DNA of 64,000 bases from JAAYAN01 sp964437215 (GCA_964437215.1 CAYTFZ010000001.1:26984-90983), one strand, 5' to 3'; positions 18,167-27,734 are shown, counted from the first letter of the stretch. The notes: generated from the letters alone by a model not told the origin. A program made the numbers and translations.

Positions 18167-20680
18167 CTACCTGATAAGCATCATTTTTTTTGTTATAGTG
18201 TTTCCTGGTATTTCAAGTTTATAAAAATAAACTCCGGAAGATAAACCGCTTGCATCAAATTCAATGTTGTGAATTCCCTTTTCTAATGTTTCATTTACTA
18301 AAGTCTTAACTTTTTGCCCAAGTAAATCATACACCGATAATTTTGTAAGACAAGTTGCTGCAAGACTGAACTTTATATTCGTAGAAGGATTAAACGGATT
18401 CGGATAATTTTGCTCAAGTTGATAAATAAAATCTTTGTTGTAATTATTGTTTGTATCCGTAATAACTTCATCGCTATAAATTTCAGCCTCCCATATGTTA
18501 GCCCATTGAGGAAAATTTGGATCAGGATCGGTTGCATAATTAAAAAGCAATTTTATATATCTTGCTTCTGCAGCATTAAAATATTCTGTGCTCCATTCCT
18601 CTTGCTGGGAGTTGACATTTGACAGAACTTCAGTCCATTGAGTTTTGTCTTCTGAAAGAAAAACTGAATAGTTGTAAATCCTGTTATTATTCCAATTGTA
18701 AAACGAGAATCTTGTTTTGCTAACCTTCTTTATTGAACCGAGATCATATATTAGATACTGAGGCATAACCTTCGCAGCCCATCTCGTACTTAAATTGCCG
18801 TCTATTGTATTTAACTTATTTGTTGCAGGATCAATAAAATCGGCTTCCGATTCTTCAACATCAATTACATTTAATTTTCCAAAAGAAAATGTATATAAAG
18901 CTGTTGAGTAGTTAGCATCAATTATCTGTTTCTCAACATCAAAAAGATTGCTGATAGAAATTGTATATGATATTTCAGGATTATGTTTGGAAGTATACAA
19001 AATAACAGTTTTCCTATCAACAGAAAGCTGAGCTTCTTTTACTTCAACGTTACCTGATATTGAATAACAGTTAATGTTTTCAGCCGAAGATTCATTAAGA
19101 TTTTTCGAAAAAACGAGTACTATCTTTGTAAGGTCTGTTGGCGTTGCTGATAACAATTTTGGTTTTGTAACTACAACACCCCCTGATCCATATTGATAAG
19201 CCCCTATTGTTGGTTTGCTTCCTGAAGAGACTACTTTTCCTGTAATATCTTCTGTCCATTCTGATATCGAAAGTCCGGAATTTATTGCAGGGGATCCTTC
19301 TTTTACCTGAAAATCTCCACAGTCGTATGCACTAAACCAATAAGGGTTTACAAACATTGGATCGGCAGCATTTTCGTTTCCGCTGCTTTTACTTGCCCAA
19401 TCGCTTTCAAACTTATTAAGATTAAATTTAGATATTGTTCTTGTATCATTAACTTTTGCTGTTTCATCGGGATATTGACCGTTTTCCCAAAACCGGATTA
19501 GAGTGTTTGTTTCAGGATACGTCCAATAAATATTATTAGAGAATTTGTTGTCTTTTAATAGATTATTGGAAGGATCATTATATAAAATTTGGTTTCCAAT
19601 ATTCGCATCCTTCCAACTTCCTTGAATTTGTATCACACCGCAAAAAATATTATTGAATATTTCATTACCTTCAAAATTTCCATAATAAGAATCTGGCTGA
19701 ATCCTGTCCCGATTACCAAAAAATGCAGCGTATAAGCTGTAAATAGTATTATTATATATTTTGCTGTTGATTAAATTCTGTAAAGCTAAAGCGTTTCCCT
19801 GTGATCCTGCTGAAATTATAACATTTCCTCTAAAAACAAGATTACTTTGAGGATTGGATTGCGAATGAAATTTCATTCCGTTAACCGTTGTGCCGGAAAC
19901 AAAATTATATTCAATTATATGCCCGTTTCCACCACCTATATCCAATGCTTCTTCATTAACATTTTTCCAAATATTATGATGAACCCAAAAACGGTTTCCG
20001 GCGCATTTAATATTAACCGCATCTTCACCCTGAGTATCGTAAAATTCGCACCAGCCTATTTCTATATCGTCCAACGGCGATACATTATTTAACTGAGGCA
20101 CCAGCGAAGTATTTATTAAATTTCCGTTGTTATCGTAATAAGGGTTATACAAATACATTCTTGTAATGTTATTTGGATCCTTTTTTCCGACTAATTTATT
20201 CCTTAAAAATTTAATATGATGTATTCCGTTTGTTCTGTTATCATTCGCCTTAAAGTAGATTTCGCTCCAGAATTCCAAATCCTGAATAACAAAATAACTT
20301 ATGCTGCTTGCCTTAAATCCCTGATGGTAACCTGTTATTTTCGATCCGTCAATAATCGGCCTGTTTCCTGAACCATAAGCCCCTATTGTTATCGGTTTGT
20401 CAGGGGTTCCAGATTTCCCATTAGGAATATCTATTATACCAAACATTTTATCCGGAACTGAAGAAGGGGCGAAATGACTTCCTCTTTCAAGTAGAATACT
20501 GTCGCCTGGATTAATTTTACTCCAGAGCTGATTTAGTATGTTTAATGAAGCAAACGGTGCTTTGGGTGATAATCCATTATTCGAATCGTTGCCATTAATC
20601 GTTGAAAAGTAGTAATTGACTTGCGAAAAAGAAAAGACTGTATATGCTAAAATTAAAGTTAATAACTTAAATGTTTTCAT
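18167..20680 (-). CDS. Secreted right-handed beta-helix protein with discoidin domain and T9SS tail
   Basis: 837 residues. Residues 1-20 are a signal peptide. Residues about 25-480 look like a parallel beta-helix: SPKAPFASLNIL at its start, then asparagine-rich coils such as IYNNTIYSLYAAFFGNRDR. Residues about 505-600 form an Ig/Big-like beta domain (VVTKPKLLSATPTDLTKIVL). Residues about 610-730 look like an F5/8 type C carbohydrate-binding domain (NTIDGNLSTRWAAK, YLIYDLGSIKKV). Residues about 750-837 are a T9SS type A sorting domain (NYPNPFNPSTNIKFSL, ending KKMMLIR). It should be secreted and surface-attached. Beta-helix proteins next to polysaccharide genes are often lyases or epimerases, but no catalytic residues can be named. 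It is transcribed separately from the wzc operon. Confidence 0.85.
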   Translation of the reverse strand: MKTFKLLTLILAYTVFSFSQVNYYFSTINGNDSNNGLSPKAPFASLNILNQLWSKINPGDSILLERGSHFAPSSVPDKMFGIIDIPNGKSGTPDKPITIGAYGSGNRPIIDGSKITGYHQGFKASSISYFVIQDLEFWSEIYFKANDNRTNGIHHIKFLRNKLVGKKDPNNITRMYLYNPYYDNNGNLINTSLVPQLNNVSPLDDIEIGWCEFYDTQGEDAVNIKCAGNRFWVHHNIWKNVNEEALDIGGGNGHIIEYNFVSGTTVNGMKFHSQSNPQSNLVFRGNVIISAGSQGNALALQNLINSKIYNNTIYSLYAAFFGNRDRIQPDSYYGNFEGNEIFNNIFCGVIQIQGSWKDANIGNQILYNDPSNNLLKDNKFSNNIYWTYPETNTLIRFWENGQYPDETAKVNDTRTISKFNLNKFESDWASKSSGNENAADPMFVNPYWFSAYDCGDFQVKEGSPAINSGLSISEWTEDITGKVVSSGSKPTIGAYQYGSGGVVVTKPKLLSATPTDLTKIVLVFSKNLNESSAENINCYSISGNVEVKEAQLSVDRKTVILYTSKHNPEISYTISISNLFDVEKQIIDANYSTALYTFSFGKLNVIDVEESEADFIDPATNKLNTIDGNLSTRWAAKVMPQYLIYDLGSIKKVSKTRFSFYNWNNNRIYNYSVFLSEDKTQWTEVLSNVNSQQEEWSTEYFNAAEARYIKLLFNYATDPDPNFPQWANIWEAEIYSDEVITDTNNNYNKDFIYQLEQNYPNPFNPSTNIKFSLAATCLTKLSVYDLLGQKVKTLVNETLEKGIHNIEFDASGLSSGVYFYKLEIPGNTITKKMMLIR

Positions 20681-21341
<661 letters not shown>

Positions 21342-21400
21342 GAATTTCAGGCACGAAATATATTAAATTTGAAGTTTAATTAAAATCTTAAAATCAAATT

Positions 21401-22483
21401 TTACCAATTTAATTTTTCTTTGATAATCGGTTCCAAAAAGTCGGCTATTTTTTTATGACCGATAACATTTGGATGCCACTGGCATCCGAAATCATCCGGG
21501 CGTTTAAGTTTTACATCAAGCTTTACAAAATGCAATTTACTGTCTTTTGTTAATTTAATTAACGAATTTACAACTGTGTAAATTTCATAACAGCTTGGAT
21601 CGTTGCGTGTTGGTCCGCATAAAGTAAATATGTGTGATTCAGGATATTTTGCTCTCACTTCTTTCAAAAAGTCCAGATACGCTTCGCGAAATTTCCAGAT
21701 TGATGGATAGGGGCGCTGCCAGAAATCATTTTTGCCTATTCTTATTACAACTGCATCCGGCTTCCAATTTTTATCATTGTGTATAAGGGTATCGTTATAG
21801 CAAACACGGTTATAAACCGCAGGCATCGGATTATCGGAGACAAGCCTGTCCCCGAAATTACGCATAATTCCAATGCCCGAAACTGCTACAACAGCATAAT
21901 CAGATTCAAACCGGCGTGCAAGTACCGGACCGAATCCAAGATAATTGTTTTCGGTTTCTGCAGAAAATTCGCATTCAGGACTTTCCCCTTCATTGCCGAA
22001 ACCGGCAACAAAGGAATCACCTATGAATTCAATGCTTCTTTTAGCTTTAAAATTTGTTTTTATTAATTCGCAGCCTTTGTCTAACAAAAAGCCGTTAAAC
22101 TCTGTCTGCCCGAAACTGGCTTCGGTACGCTTTGTTATTTTTATTGTATGAAGTGTATCTGCCAGACTGTCGGCAACACTATATACTTTAGTTGAATCGT
22201 TTGGTGTAATAACTTTAAGAAATTTGCCGTCTAAAAAAACATTAAAAGTATTCGAACTGTCATTTAATTTTACGGCAACAGAAGTGCCTTCGAATTTTGC
22301 TTTCAAATATACGCCAGGCCAGTCAAATCTTATTTTTTTTGGATCTCTTTTATCAACACGGCCGCAAAAATAAATTGAAGGATCATCGGCATCTATTTCC
22401 CCTTTCGACAGGAAAAGATCGCAGGAATTAAAAGAAACACTCATTATTATCAGGGAAAATATTATTAAATATTTGTTCATCAA
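21401..22483 (-). CDS. SGNH esterase lipoprotein, CE2-like
   Basis: 360 residues. The N-terminus IIMSVSFNSC is a lipoprotein signal with Cys21 as the likely lipidated residue. Residues about 35-140 fit the jelly-roll domain of carbohydrate esterase family 2 (IRFDWPGVYLKAKFEGTSVA). The SGNH hydrolase follows: RSIEFIGDSFVAGFG (nucleophile Ser near 157), VVIRIGKNDFW, and a C-terminal CQWHPNVIGHKKIADFL with the catalytic-type histidine. CE2 enzymes deacetylate plant or bacterial polysaccharides. It stands alone between two tRNA-Ser genes, near the exopolysaccharide locus; a role in acting on environmental glycans is as likely as on the cell's own polymer. Confidence 0.85.
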   Translation of the reverse strand: MMNKYLIIFSLIIMSVSFNSCDLFLSKGEIDADDPSIYFCGRVDKRDPKKIRFDWPGVYLKAKFEGTSVAVKLNDSSNTFNVFLDGKFLKVITPNDSTKVYSVADSLADTLHTIKITKRTEASFGQTEFNGFLLDKGCELIKTNFKAKRSIEFIGDSFVAGFGNEGESPECEFSAETENNYLGFGPVLARRFESDYAVVAVSGIGIMRNFGDRLVSDNPMPAVYNRVCYNDTLIHNDKNWKPDAVVIRIGKNDFWQRPYPSIWKFREAYLDFLKEVRAKYPESHIFTLCGPTRNDPSCYEIYTVVNSLIKLTKDSKLHFVKLDVKLKRPDDFGCQWHPNVIGHKKIADFLEPIIKEKLNW

Positions 22484-22624
22484 TCATTATCATAAAAAAT
22501 CATTTTCCTGTCGGGAAAATTCAAATAACTAATTTCGTTTTTTTTTCAGCAAAATATAAATAAGTTTTAAGGAATTTTTAGTTTTAATCGAAATTTATTC
22601 TTATTTTTCAACTCAGTTTTTTTT

Positions 22625-22711
22625 GGAAAGGTGCCAGAGTGGTTGAATGGGACGGTCTCGAAAACCGTTTATGTCTTACGGCATACGAGGGTTCGAATCC
22701 CTCCCTTTCCG
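22625..22711 (+). tRNA. tRNA-Ser (anticodon CGA)
   Basis: An 87-nt class II tRNA: acceptor GGAAAGG/CCTTTCC with discriminator G, anticodon stem ACGGT/ACCGT around loop CTCGAAA (anticodon CGA), an extended variable arm and T-arm GAGGGTTCGAATCCCTC. It reads UCG serine codons. CCA is not encoded. It is on the strand opposite to the tRNA-Ser(GGA) 1.3 kb away. Confidence 0.96.
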
Positions 22712-22786
22712 CAAAAAGATTATTTTTTAAGATTCATCAAATCAACTTAAGTTTATTTTCTCTTAAAATTCTTTTTAAGCTCAAAA

Positions 22787-23674
22787 TCAAAAGAAATTTC
22801 TTAAAATAAGAATAAGGATGAATGCTGTAATAAATGCGGAAAGAATAAATATTATAGCAATTTTAAATTTATTTATTTGTCTTCGTTCAATTTTGGTTTT
22901 TTCATTTTTGTGGGATATTTTCTTTCCCTTTTTGCTCAAAACATTCTGAGTTACAGCCGGTTTTATTTCGGGTTCTTTTGGTTTATAGCCGGAATCTTTA
23001 CTGCCTTCTTTGAAGAATTTTTCATATTTCAGCGTTCCATCGGGATTGTAAGATTTATTTACTCCGTTTCTTTTGCCGTCTTTAAATACAATTTCTTCTT
23101 TTAATTTTCCGTCATCATAAAATATTTTGGTTACACCCTCTTCCCTTCCGTGGGTAAAATTTTTCTCCCCGAGTTTTTGTCCGTTTTCATAATAAAATTT
23201 CGAAAGACCGTGAGGCTGCCCGTTTTTATATTTCCACACACCTTTTAATTTGCCCGATTTATAAAATGTTTTTGTAACTCCTTCAAGCTTTCCATTCACA
23301 ATTGATTCATCTTTTCGCAGAATACCTGTCTGGTAATATGTTCGTGCATATCCTTCACGTACTCCATTAATAAAAGTCATTTCAGTTTTTAATTCACCGT
23401 TATCGTAATAGTATTTTGTTTCACCGTTCTGAACATTGTTAATAAACTCCATTTCAATTTTTATCATTCCGGTATGATAAAATATTCTACAGTGCCCGTT
23501 TTTCTTATTTTCTTTATATGTTAAGGATTGAATAAGCTTTCCTTCTTCGTTAAAATATTTCGCTCTGCCGTTAAGCAGTCCGTCCGAAAGATTTTTTTCG
23601 CTCCGGATTCTACCGTTTTTATAATATGTGCGTATCAATCCCGATTTTGCTGATATCATATAACTAAAAACCAT
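22787..23674 (-). CDS. YwqK/MORN-like repeat protein with C-terminal membrane anchor
   Basis: 295 residues. Residues about 10-220 are roughly nine degenerate repeats of about 23 residues built on the pattern G-x-x-K/R-x-Y/F-Y-x-x-G-x-L-K-x-E (for example GETKYYYDNGELKTEMTF and GVTKIFYDDGKLKEEIVF). This is the MORN-variant repeat of the YwqK antitoxin-like family. A lysine-rich linker follows (about 225-270), then one hydrophobic helix at about 273-292 (IAIIFILSAFITAFILILIL) ending in RNFF. There is no N-terminal signal peptide, so the repeats probably face the cytoplasm on a tail anchor. The ligand and role are unknown; 'antitoxin' is only a family label and no toxin gene is adjacent. Confidence 0.75.
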   Translation of the reverse strand: MVFSYMISAKSGLIRTYYKNGRIRSEKNLSDGLLNGRAKYFNEEGKLIQSLTYKENKKNGHCRIFYHTGMIKIEMEFINNVQNGETKYYYDNGELKTEMTFINGVREGYARTYYQTGILRKDESIVNGKLEGVTKTFYKSGKLKGVWKYKNGQPHGLSKFYYENGQKLGEKNFTHGREEGVTKIFYDDGKLKEEIVFKDGKRNGVNKSYNPDGTLKYEKFFKEGSKDSGYKPKEPEIKPAVTQNVLSKKGKKISHKNEKTKIERRQINKFKIAIIFILSAFITAFILILILRNFF

Positions 23675-23733
23675 ATTTTTTTCAGTAATAATCGCATAAA
23701 GATTATTTTTTTTTAGTAATATGAATTTTACTT

Positions 23734-24681
23734 TTATATTTCCTTTAGTTTCAGCAAATGAAGGCTGTAAAGATTATCAAGGTCAGTCCAAACGCAATTC
23801 ATTTCAAAATAAGGAAAAGTTATATCTTCGATATCCGTAAGATTATACTTATAGAAATACTGAGTTAATATTTTCTCGTTTTTTTCCAGAAAAATCTTAT
23901 TCCCGAAAATATGCAGAAGCTGATTTGTTTTACTTACAAGATACATTTCAGCACGGCTCATCTTTTCGTTATAAAAAACAAAATGGCCGAATTTTTCTGC
24001 ATCAAAAATCTGCCCGAATTCTTCATTAAGATAATTTAATATATTTTTATTCAGTTCTTCTGTTAATCCTTTGTTGTTGTTATAAGCATTTTCAATTATC
24101 TCTTTATTTTTCTTTAAATCAGCGCCAATTAATAAAATACCATTATCTCCGCATGTTTTTGCAATATTTTTTATAAAATATTTTAATTCGGATGCTGTAA
24201 GCGAGCTTATTTTTGAACTGGGTAAATAAACTATTTTTTGTTCATATTGATTTTCTATTTCCGGCATTTCAAATTTTTCTGTTAAACTTCCTTGAACAGG
24301 TCTAATTTCAATATTAGGATATTCCTGCTTTAAAATTGCTGTTGATTCCATCAATCTCATTTCGTATAAATCAACAGGAATAAATGCAATTAAATCGGGT
24401 ATATTATCCAATAAAATTCTTGTTCTTGTAGTGTCTCCGGAGCTGAATTCAATTAAAACCGAGTTATCCGTGAAAAAAGATGTTATTTCGTTTATATGTT
24501 CAGTTAATACTTTAACTTCTGCTTGGGTGATGTAATATTCATCCCAAAGTGATATTTTTTCTTTTATTATTCCATCATCACGGTCAATTAAATTATGCGG
24601 GAAATGTTTGTGTACTACCTTAAGACCATGTATAAGTTGAGAAAGTAAATCTTCATCAGCAATTTTTTTTGTGACTATCAT
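23734..24681 (-). CDS. Divergent EgtD-like (Methyltransf_33) SAM methyltransferase
   Basis: 315 residues, the length of histidine-specific methyltransferase EgtD. Family landmarks in order: DEYYITQAE near 60, the SAM site VLIEFSSGDTTRTRILLD near 96, FIPVDLYEMRLMES near 120, GILLIGADLKKN near 190, and AYNNNKGLTEELNKNILNYL followed by FYNEKMSRAEMYLVS. Positions that bind histidine in EgtD appear changed: the IGNF asparagine region reads PSSKISSL, and the late GExxxTExSxKY region reads EKILTQYFYKY. I therefore infer a methyltransferase of related fold with a different or lost substrate. No EgtB is adjacent. The start is supported by GGAGGTG 6 bases upstream. Confidence 0.72.
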   Translation of the reverse strand: MIVTKKIADEDLLSQLIHGLKVVHKHFPHNLIDRDDGIIKEKISLWDEYYITQAEVKVLTEHINEITSFFTDNSVLIEFSSGDTTRTRILLDNIPDLIAFIPVDLYEMRLMESTAILKQEYPNIEIRPVQGSLTEKFEMPEIENQYEQKIVYLPSSKISSLTASELKYFIKNIAKTCGDNGILLIGADLKKNKEIIENAYNNNKGLTEELNKNILNYLNEEFGQIFDAEKFGHFVFYNEKMSRAEMYLVSKTNQLLHIFGNKIFLEKNEKILTQYFYKYNLTDIEDITFPYFEMNCVWTDLDNLYSLHLLKLKEI

Positions 24682-24844
24682 TAAACACCTCCAGCTTTAA
24701 TATTATAATAGGATAAATTTTAACGCTGATAATGTTTAAATTTCCAACTAATTACTTTAATAATCACAACATTAATTAATCGGTTGACTTTATGAAAATT
24801 AAAAGTAATTTAATTACAATAAATAAATTTTTATTTAACCCAAA

Positions 24845-24937
24845 TCCGCCATTAGAAAACAAAATAATGGCGGATCCGTCAAAGCCGGACGGGTCGACTA
24901 ACAAAATCTATATCCCGATAAATCGGGATAAGATTTT
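24845..24937. repeat. Cluster of three adjacent palindromes (REP/MITE-like)
   Basis: Three inverted repeats follow one another. TCCGCCATTA (24845-24854) pairs perfectly with TAATGGCGGA (24865-24874). CCGTC and GACGG pair within 24876-24892. AAAATCTATATCCCGAT pairs with ATCGGGATAAGATTTT across 24903-24937. No coding frame crosses them. The arrangement resembles a dispersed palindromic element more than a single terminator; its copy number elsewhere is unknown. Confidence 0.6.
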
Positions 24938-24950
24938 CTAAGTCGGGATT

Positions 24951-25014
24951 ACCCAAAATAGCCAATAATAAAAGTTCGACCATAATCTTGATTGTTCTAA
25001 TGACTATTTTGGGT
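24951..25014 (-). repeat. Long-loop inverted repeat at the bacteriohemerythrin stop
   Basis: ACCCAAAATAG (24951-24961) is the exact inverse of CTATTTTGGGT (25004-25014), with 42 bases between. It starts at the base after the stop codon of the bacteriohemerythrin gene. No T-run follows on the minus strand, so it is a possible 3'-end stabilising structure rather than a standard terminator. Confidence 0.5.
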
Positions 25015-25422
25015 TTATTTAATACCTCTGTCACAAAAATACTTCATGTATTGTTTATCAGTTTTCAAGATATGATTTACCAGCCAGTCTTTTAAAAATT
25101 GACTTATTTCTATCGTAAGTGATAAACTTCCTGAATTTAATTGTTCATTTAATTCGTTTACTTTTTTAACGAGATTATCATGTTCTTTTTTATGAATTTC
25201 AAAATCGGGATATTTATGAATCTTCATTAAATTTTCTTCATCTCTGAAATGAATTATTGTGTATTGTGTAAGTTTTTGAATAATACTGTTAATTATTTCT
25301 TTTGCTTTTCCGGATTGTCTTGCTTCAAACAAATCATTAACCATTTGTAGCAATTGTTTATGCTGGCTATCAATTTTTTCAATTTTTACGCTATAGTTTT
25401 CATCCCAATTATAAAGCGGCAT
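25015..25422 (-). CDS. Bacteriohemerythrin
   Basis: 135 residues, a complete single-domain hemerythrin. All seven di-iron ligands are visible: His21 (DSQHKQ), His58 and Glu62 (HFRDEE), His77 and His81 (HKKEHDNL), His117 (NHILKTD) and Asp122. The domain binds O2 reversibly between the two irons, so likely roles are oxygen scavenging, storage or sensing in an organism with anaerobic enzymes. It stands alone, with no fused signalling domain. A terminator for the upstream ilv/leu operon lies before it, so it needs its own promoter, which I could not place. Confidence 0.93.
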   Translation of the reverse strand: MPLYNWDENYSVKIEKIDSQHKQLLQMVNDLFEARQSGKAKEIINSIIQKLTQYTIIHFRDEENLMKIHKYPDFEIHKKEHDNLVKKVNELNEQLNSGSLSLTIEISQFLKDWLVNHILKTDKQYMKYFCDRGIK

Positions 25423-25507
25423 ATTTTGTTTCCTTTTTTTTTTTGAGTAATAATCGGAATTTTAAATTATACTTTTAGGAGGATTTTTTTCAGTGATTCA
25501 TTACTGC

Positions 25508-25539
25508 AAAAAAATCCCGCACTTGGCGGGATTTTTTTA
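25508..25539 (-). terminator. Rho-independent terminator of the ilv-leu-cimA operon
   Basis: A perfect stem AATCCCGC/GCGGGATT with a 4-5-base loop, flanked by A-run and T-run, sits just past the cimA stop (25545). It is symmetrical and could stop transcription from either side. Confidence 0.88.
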
Positions 25540-25544
25540 TAAAC

Positions 25545-27125
25545 TTATTTGAGTTGTTTTTGTGCGGATAGAGATTTGTAAAGTTTATAATTTATGCTGT
25601 CTGTTAAAGCCTGAAGTGATGCATGAATTATGTTTTCGGAAACGCCAACAGTTCCCCAAGTTGAAGTATTATCACCCGATTCCACAAGAACTCTTACTTT
25701 TGCGTCGGTTCCTTCTTCTCCATCAAGAACACGTACTTTATAATCTATAAGCTGTACTTCGGCAATTTCAGGAAAAAATCGCGATATTGCTTTCCGCAGA
25801 GCATGATCCAATGCAGCAACAGGACCGTTGCCGTCGGCTGCTGTATGTTCTACCACATTTTCAACTTTAACCTTTAAAACAGCTTCCGAGTAATCGTGTT
25901 TGTTTTCATCGAACATAACATTTACTTTTGCATAATCCACGGTAAAGAAAGGTTTATAATCATTCAATTCGCGCCTTAATAAAAGTTCAAAGGACGCTTC
26001 TGCTCCGTCAAACTGAAATCCTTCGTACTCCAGTGTTTTAAGATATTGAACGAAATTCTTGCTGAATTCCTTTTCATCAGGCAGATCTATACCTAATTCT
26101 TTTGCTTTATAACGGATATTGCTTTGTCCGGAAAGATCCGATACCAGAACACGTTGTTCGTTTCCAACAGTTTCCGGGTCAATATGCTCGTACATCCTGC
26201 TATCCTTAAGAACCGAACTTACGTGAATACCTCCCTTATGAGCAAACGCAGATTTTCCTACAAAAGGAGATCTTTTATTAGGAATAAGATTCATAACTTC
26301 ATCTACATAATATGAAAACGAAGTGAGATATTTTAAATCTATCGGACTTTCAGTTTCCAATTTCATTTTTAAAATTATATTCGGAATTATCTGAATGAGA
26401 TTTGCATTTCCGCATCTTTCGCCAAGTCCGTTTATTGTTCCTTGAACGTGAACCGCACCGGCAGAAACAGCACTTAAAGAATTTGCTGTTCCAAGTCCTC
26501 CGTCGTTATGAGCGTGAATTCCAATAGGAGTGGAAATATGTCTTTTTACATCTGTAACAATATTAAATATTTCCTGAGGTAGAGAGCCTCCGTTTGTATC
26601 GCATAATGTTATAATATCAGCGCCGGCTTGTTCGGCAGCTTTAAGCATTTTTATGGCAAATTCTGTATTGTCTTTGTATCCGTCAAAAAAATGCTCTGCA
26701 TCAAAAATAACTCTTCTTCCGTAACTTCTAATATATTCAACCGATTTATAAATCAGCTCTTCATTTTGTTCATCTGTCAATCCGAGGCTTTTTTGAGAAT
26801 GGAATCTCCAGGTTTTTCCAAAAATGGTAACAGCAGGAGTTTCCGATTTTATAAGCATATTAAGATTATGATCTTCTTTTACTTTATCGGGAAACCTTGC
26901 TGTTGAACCAAAAGCGCAAACCTGAATATTTTTAAGATCGAGCATTTTAACTTTCTGAAAATACTCTTCGTCTTTCGGATTGCTTCCGGGCCATCCCCCT
27001 TCAATAACGTCAATTCCAAATTCATCAAGTCTTTGCGTTATAAGAAGTTTATCCTGAATTGAAAGATTAACTCCTTCACCCTGTGTTCCGTCTCGTAAAG
27101 TTGTATCAAATATTTCAATTGACAT
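25545..27125 (-). CDS. cimA: (R)-citramalate synthase
   Basis: 526 residues, the CimA length. The HMGL-like TIM-barrel begins with IEIFDTTLRDGTQGEGVNLS (catalytic Arg/Asp) and EGGWPGSNPKDEEYF, the citramalate synthase signature that distinguishes it from LeuA. GIHAHNDGGLGTANSL gives the metal-binding histidines, and the last 140 residues are the LeuA allosteric dimer domain. It condenses pyruvate and acetyl-CoA to citramalate, opening a threonine-independent route to isoleucine. It is the last gene of the operon, 32 nt after leuD, and can use LeuCD and LeuB for the next steps. Feedback by isoleucine is usual in this family but cannot be shown here. Confidence 0.93.
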   Translation of the reverse strand: MSIEIFDTTLRDGTQGEGVNLSIQDKLLITQRLDEFGIDVIEGGWPGSNPKDEEYFQKVKMLDLKNIQVCAFGSTARFPDKVKEDHNLNMLIKSETPAVTIFGKTWRFHSQKSLGLTDEQNEELIYKSVEYIRSYGRRVIFDAEHFFDGYKDNTEFAIKMLKAAEQAGADIITLCDTNGGSLPQEIFNIVTDVKRHISTPIGIHAHNDGGLGTANSLSAVSAGAVHVQGTINGLGERCGNANLIQIIPNIILKMKLETESPIDLKYLTSFSYYVDEVMNLIPNKRSPFVGKSAFAHKGGIHVSSVLKDSRMYEHIDPETVGNEQRVLVSDLSGQSNIRYKAKELGIDLPDEKEFSKNFVQYLKTLEYEGFQFDGAEASFELLLRRELNDYKPFFTVDYAKVNVMFDENKHDYSEAVLKVKVENVVEHTAADGNGPVAALDHALRKAISRFFPEIAEVQLIDYKVRVLDGEEGTDAKVRVLVESGDNTSTWGTVGVSENIIHASLQALTDSINYKLYKSLSAQKQLK

Positions 27126-27157
27126 ATTAAACCTTATTAATCCTTTCCTAAAGAATT

Positions 27158-27718
27158 TTATGCAATCATAGAATTTTTACGGGCATATTCAAATATTCCT
27201 CCCGCTTCAACAATAGGAAGAACATCGCCAAGAGGTTTTAATTTATATACTTTACCATCCGATAAATTACTTAAAGTATTTTCTTTAAGATTTATTTCAA
27301 GATTATCGCCTGTTTTAATTTTATCATTCATTTTTTCAAATGATTCGTAAGGAACAACAAATCCCCCGTCAACCGAGTTGCGGTAAAAAATTCTTGCATA
27401 CGATTCTGCAACAATTACTTTTGCTCCTGCTACCTGCAATGCAAAAGGAGCATGTTCGCGGGAAGAACCGCAGCCGAAATTAGAACCTCCGATAATAATC
27501 TGAAATTCCGATTCGCAGTTATCTCCTTTAACAAAAGGAATATTACCACCAGGCAGACCTGATTGCTGCAAAGGGACCGCAGATAATGCAAAATGTCCGT
27601 ATTTTTTCTTTTCTTCCGGATCAGTTAAACTGTATACAAGATGTTCTGCAGGAATTATCTGATCGGTATCGATATTATTTCCTAAAACAAACGCTTTTCC
27701 TTTAATTATATTTTCCAT
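27158..27718 (-). CDS. leuD: 3-isopropylmalate dehydratase small subunit
   Basis: 186 residues from the ATG at 27718 (MENIIKGKAFVLGNNIDTDQ), the standard family start. An ATG at 27745 exists but would overlap leuC and add nine atypical residues. AGAGAG lies about 10 bases before the chosen start. The aconitase-swivel domain shows NNIDTDQIIPAEHL and GGSNFGCGSSREHAPFAL. With LeuC it interconverts 2- and 3-isopropylmalate and probably also acts on citramalate/methylmalate for CimA. It is a short LeuD type, as paired with the LeuC form upstream. Confidence 0.94.
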   Translation of the reverse strand: MENIIKGKAFVLGNNIDTDQIIPAEHLVYSLTDPEEKKKYGHFALSAVPLQQSGLPGGNIPFVKGDNCESEFQIIIGGSNFGCGSSREHAPFALQVAGAKVIVAESYARIFYRNSVDGGFVVPYESFEKMNDKIKTGDNLEINLKENTLSNLSDGKVYKLKPLGDVLPIVEAGGIFEYARKNSMIA

Positions 27719-27734
27719 TTTAATCTCTCTTATT

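Larger units (their letters stand above)
24682..25014. other. Intergenic region rich in palindromes
   Basis: 333 bases without an open frame. The first 150 bases are plain AT-rich DNA upstream of the methyltransferase gene. The remainder is a string of inverted repeats described as two separate entries. Its base composition (several GC-rich stems in AT-rich surroundings) differs from neighbouring intergenic DNA. Confidence 0.6.

Noticed and set aside
22787..23674. Toxin-antitoxin system around the YwqK-like gene
   Set aside because: The 'antitoxin' name is only a family label; no toxin-like gene is adjacent.
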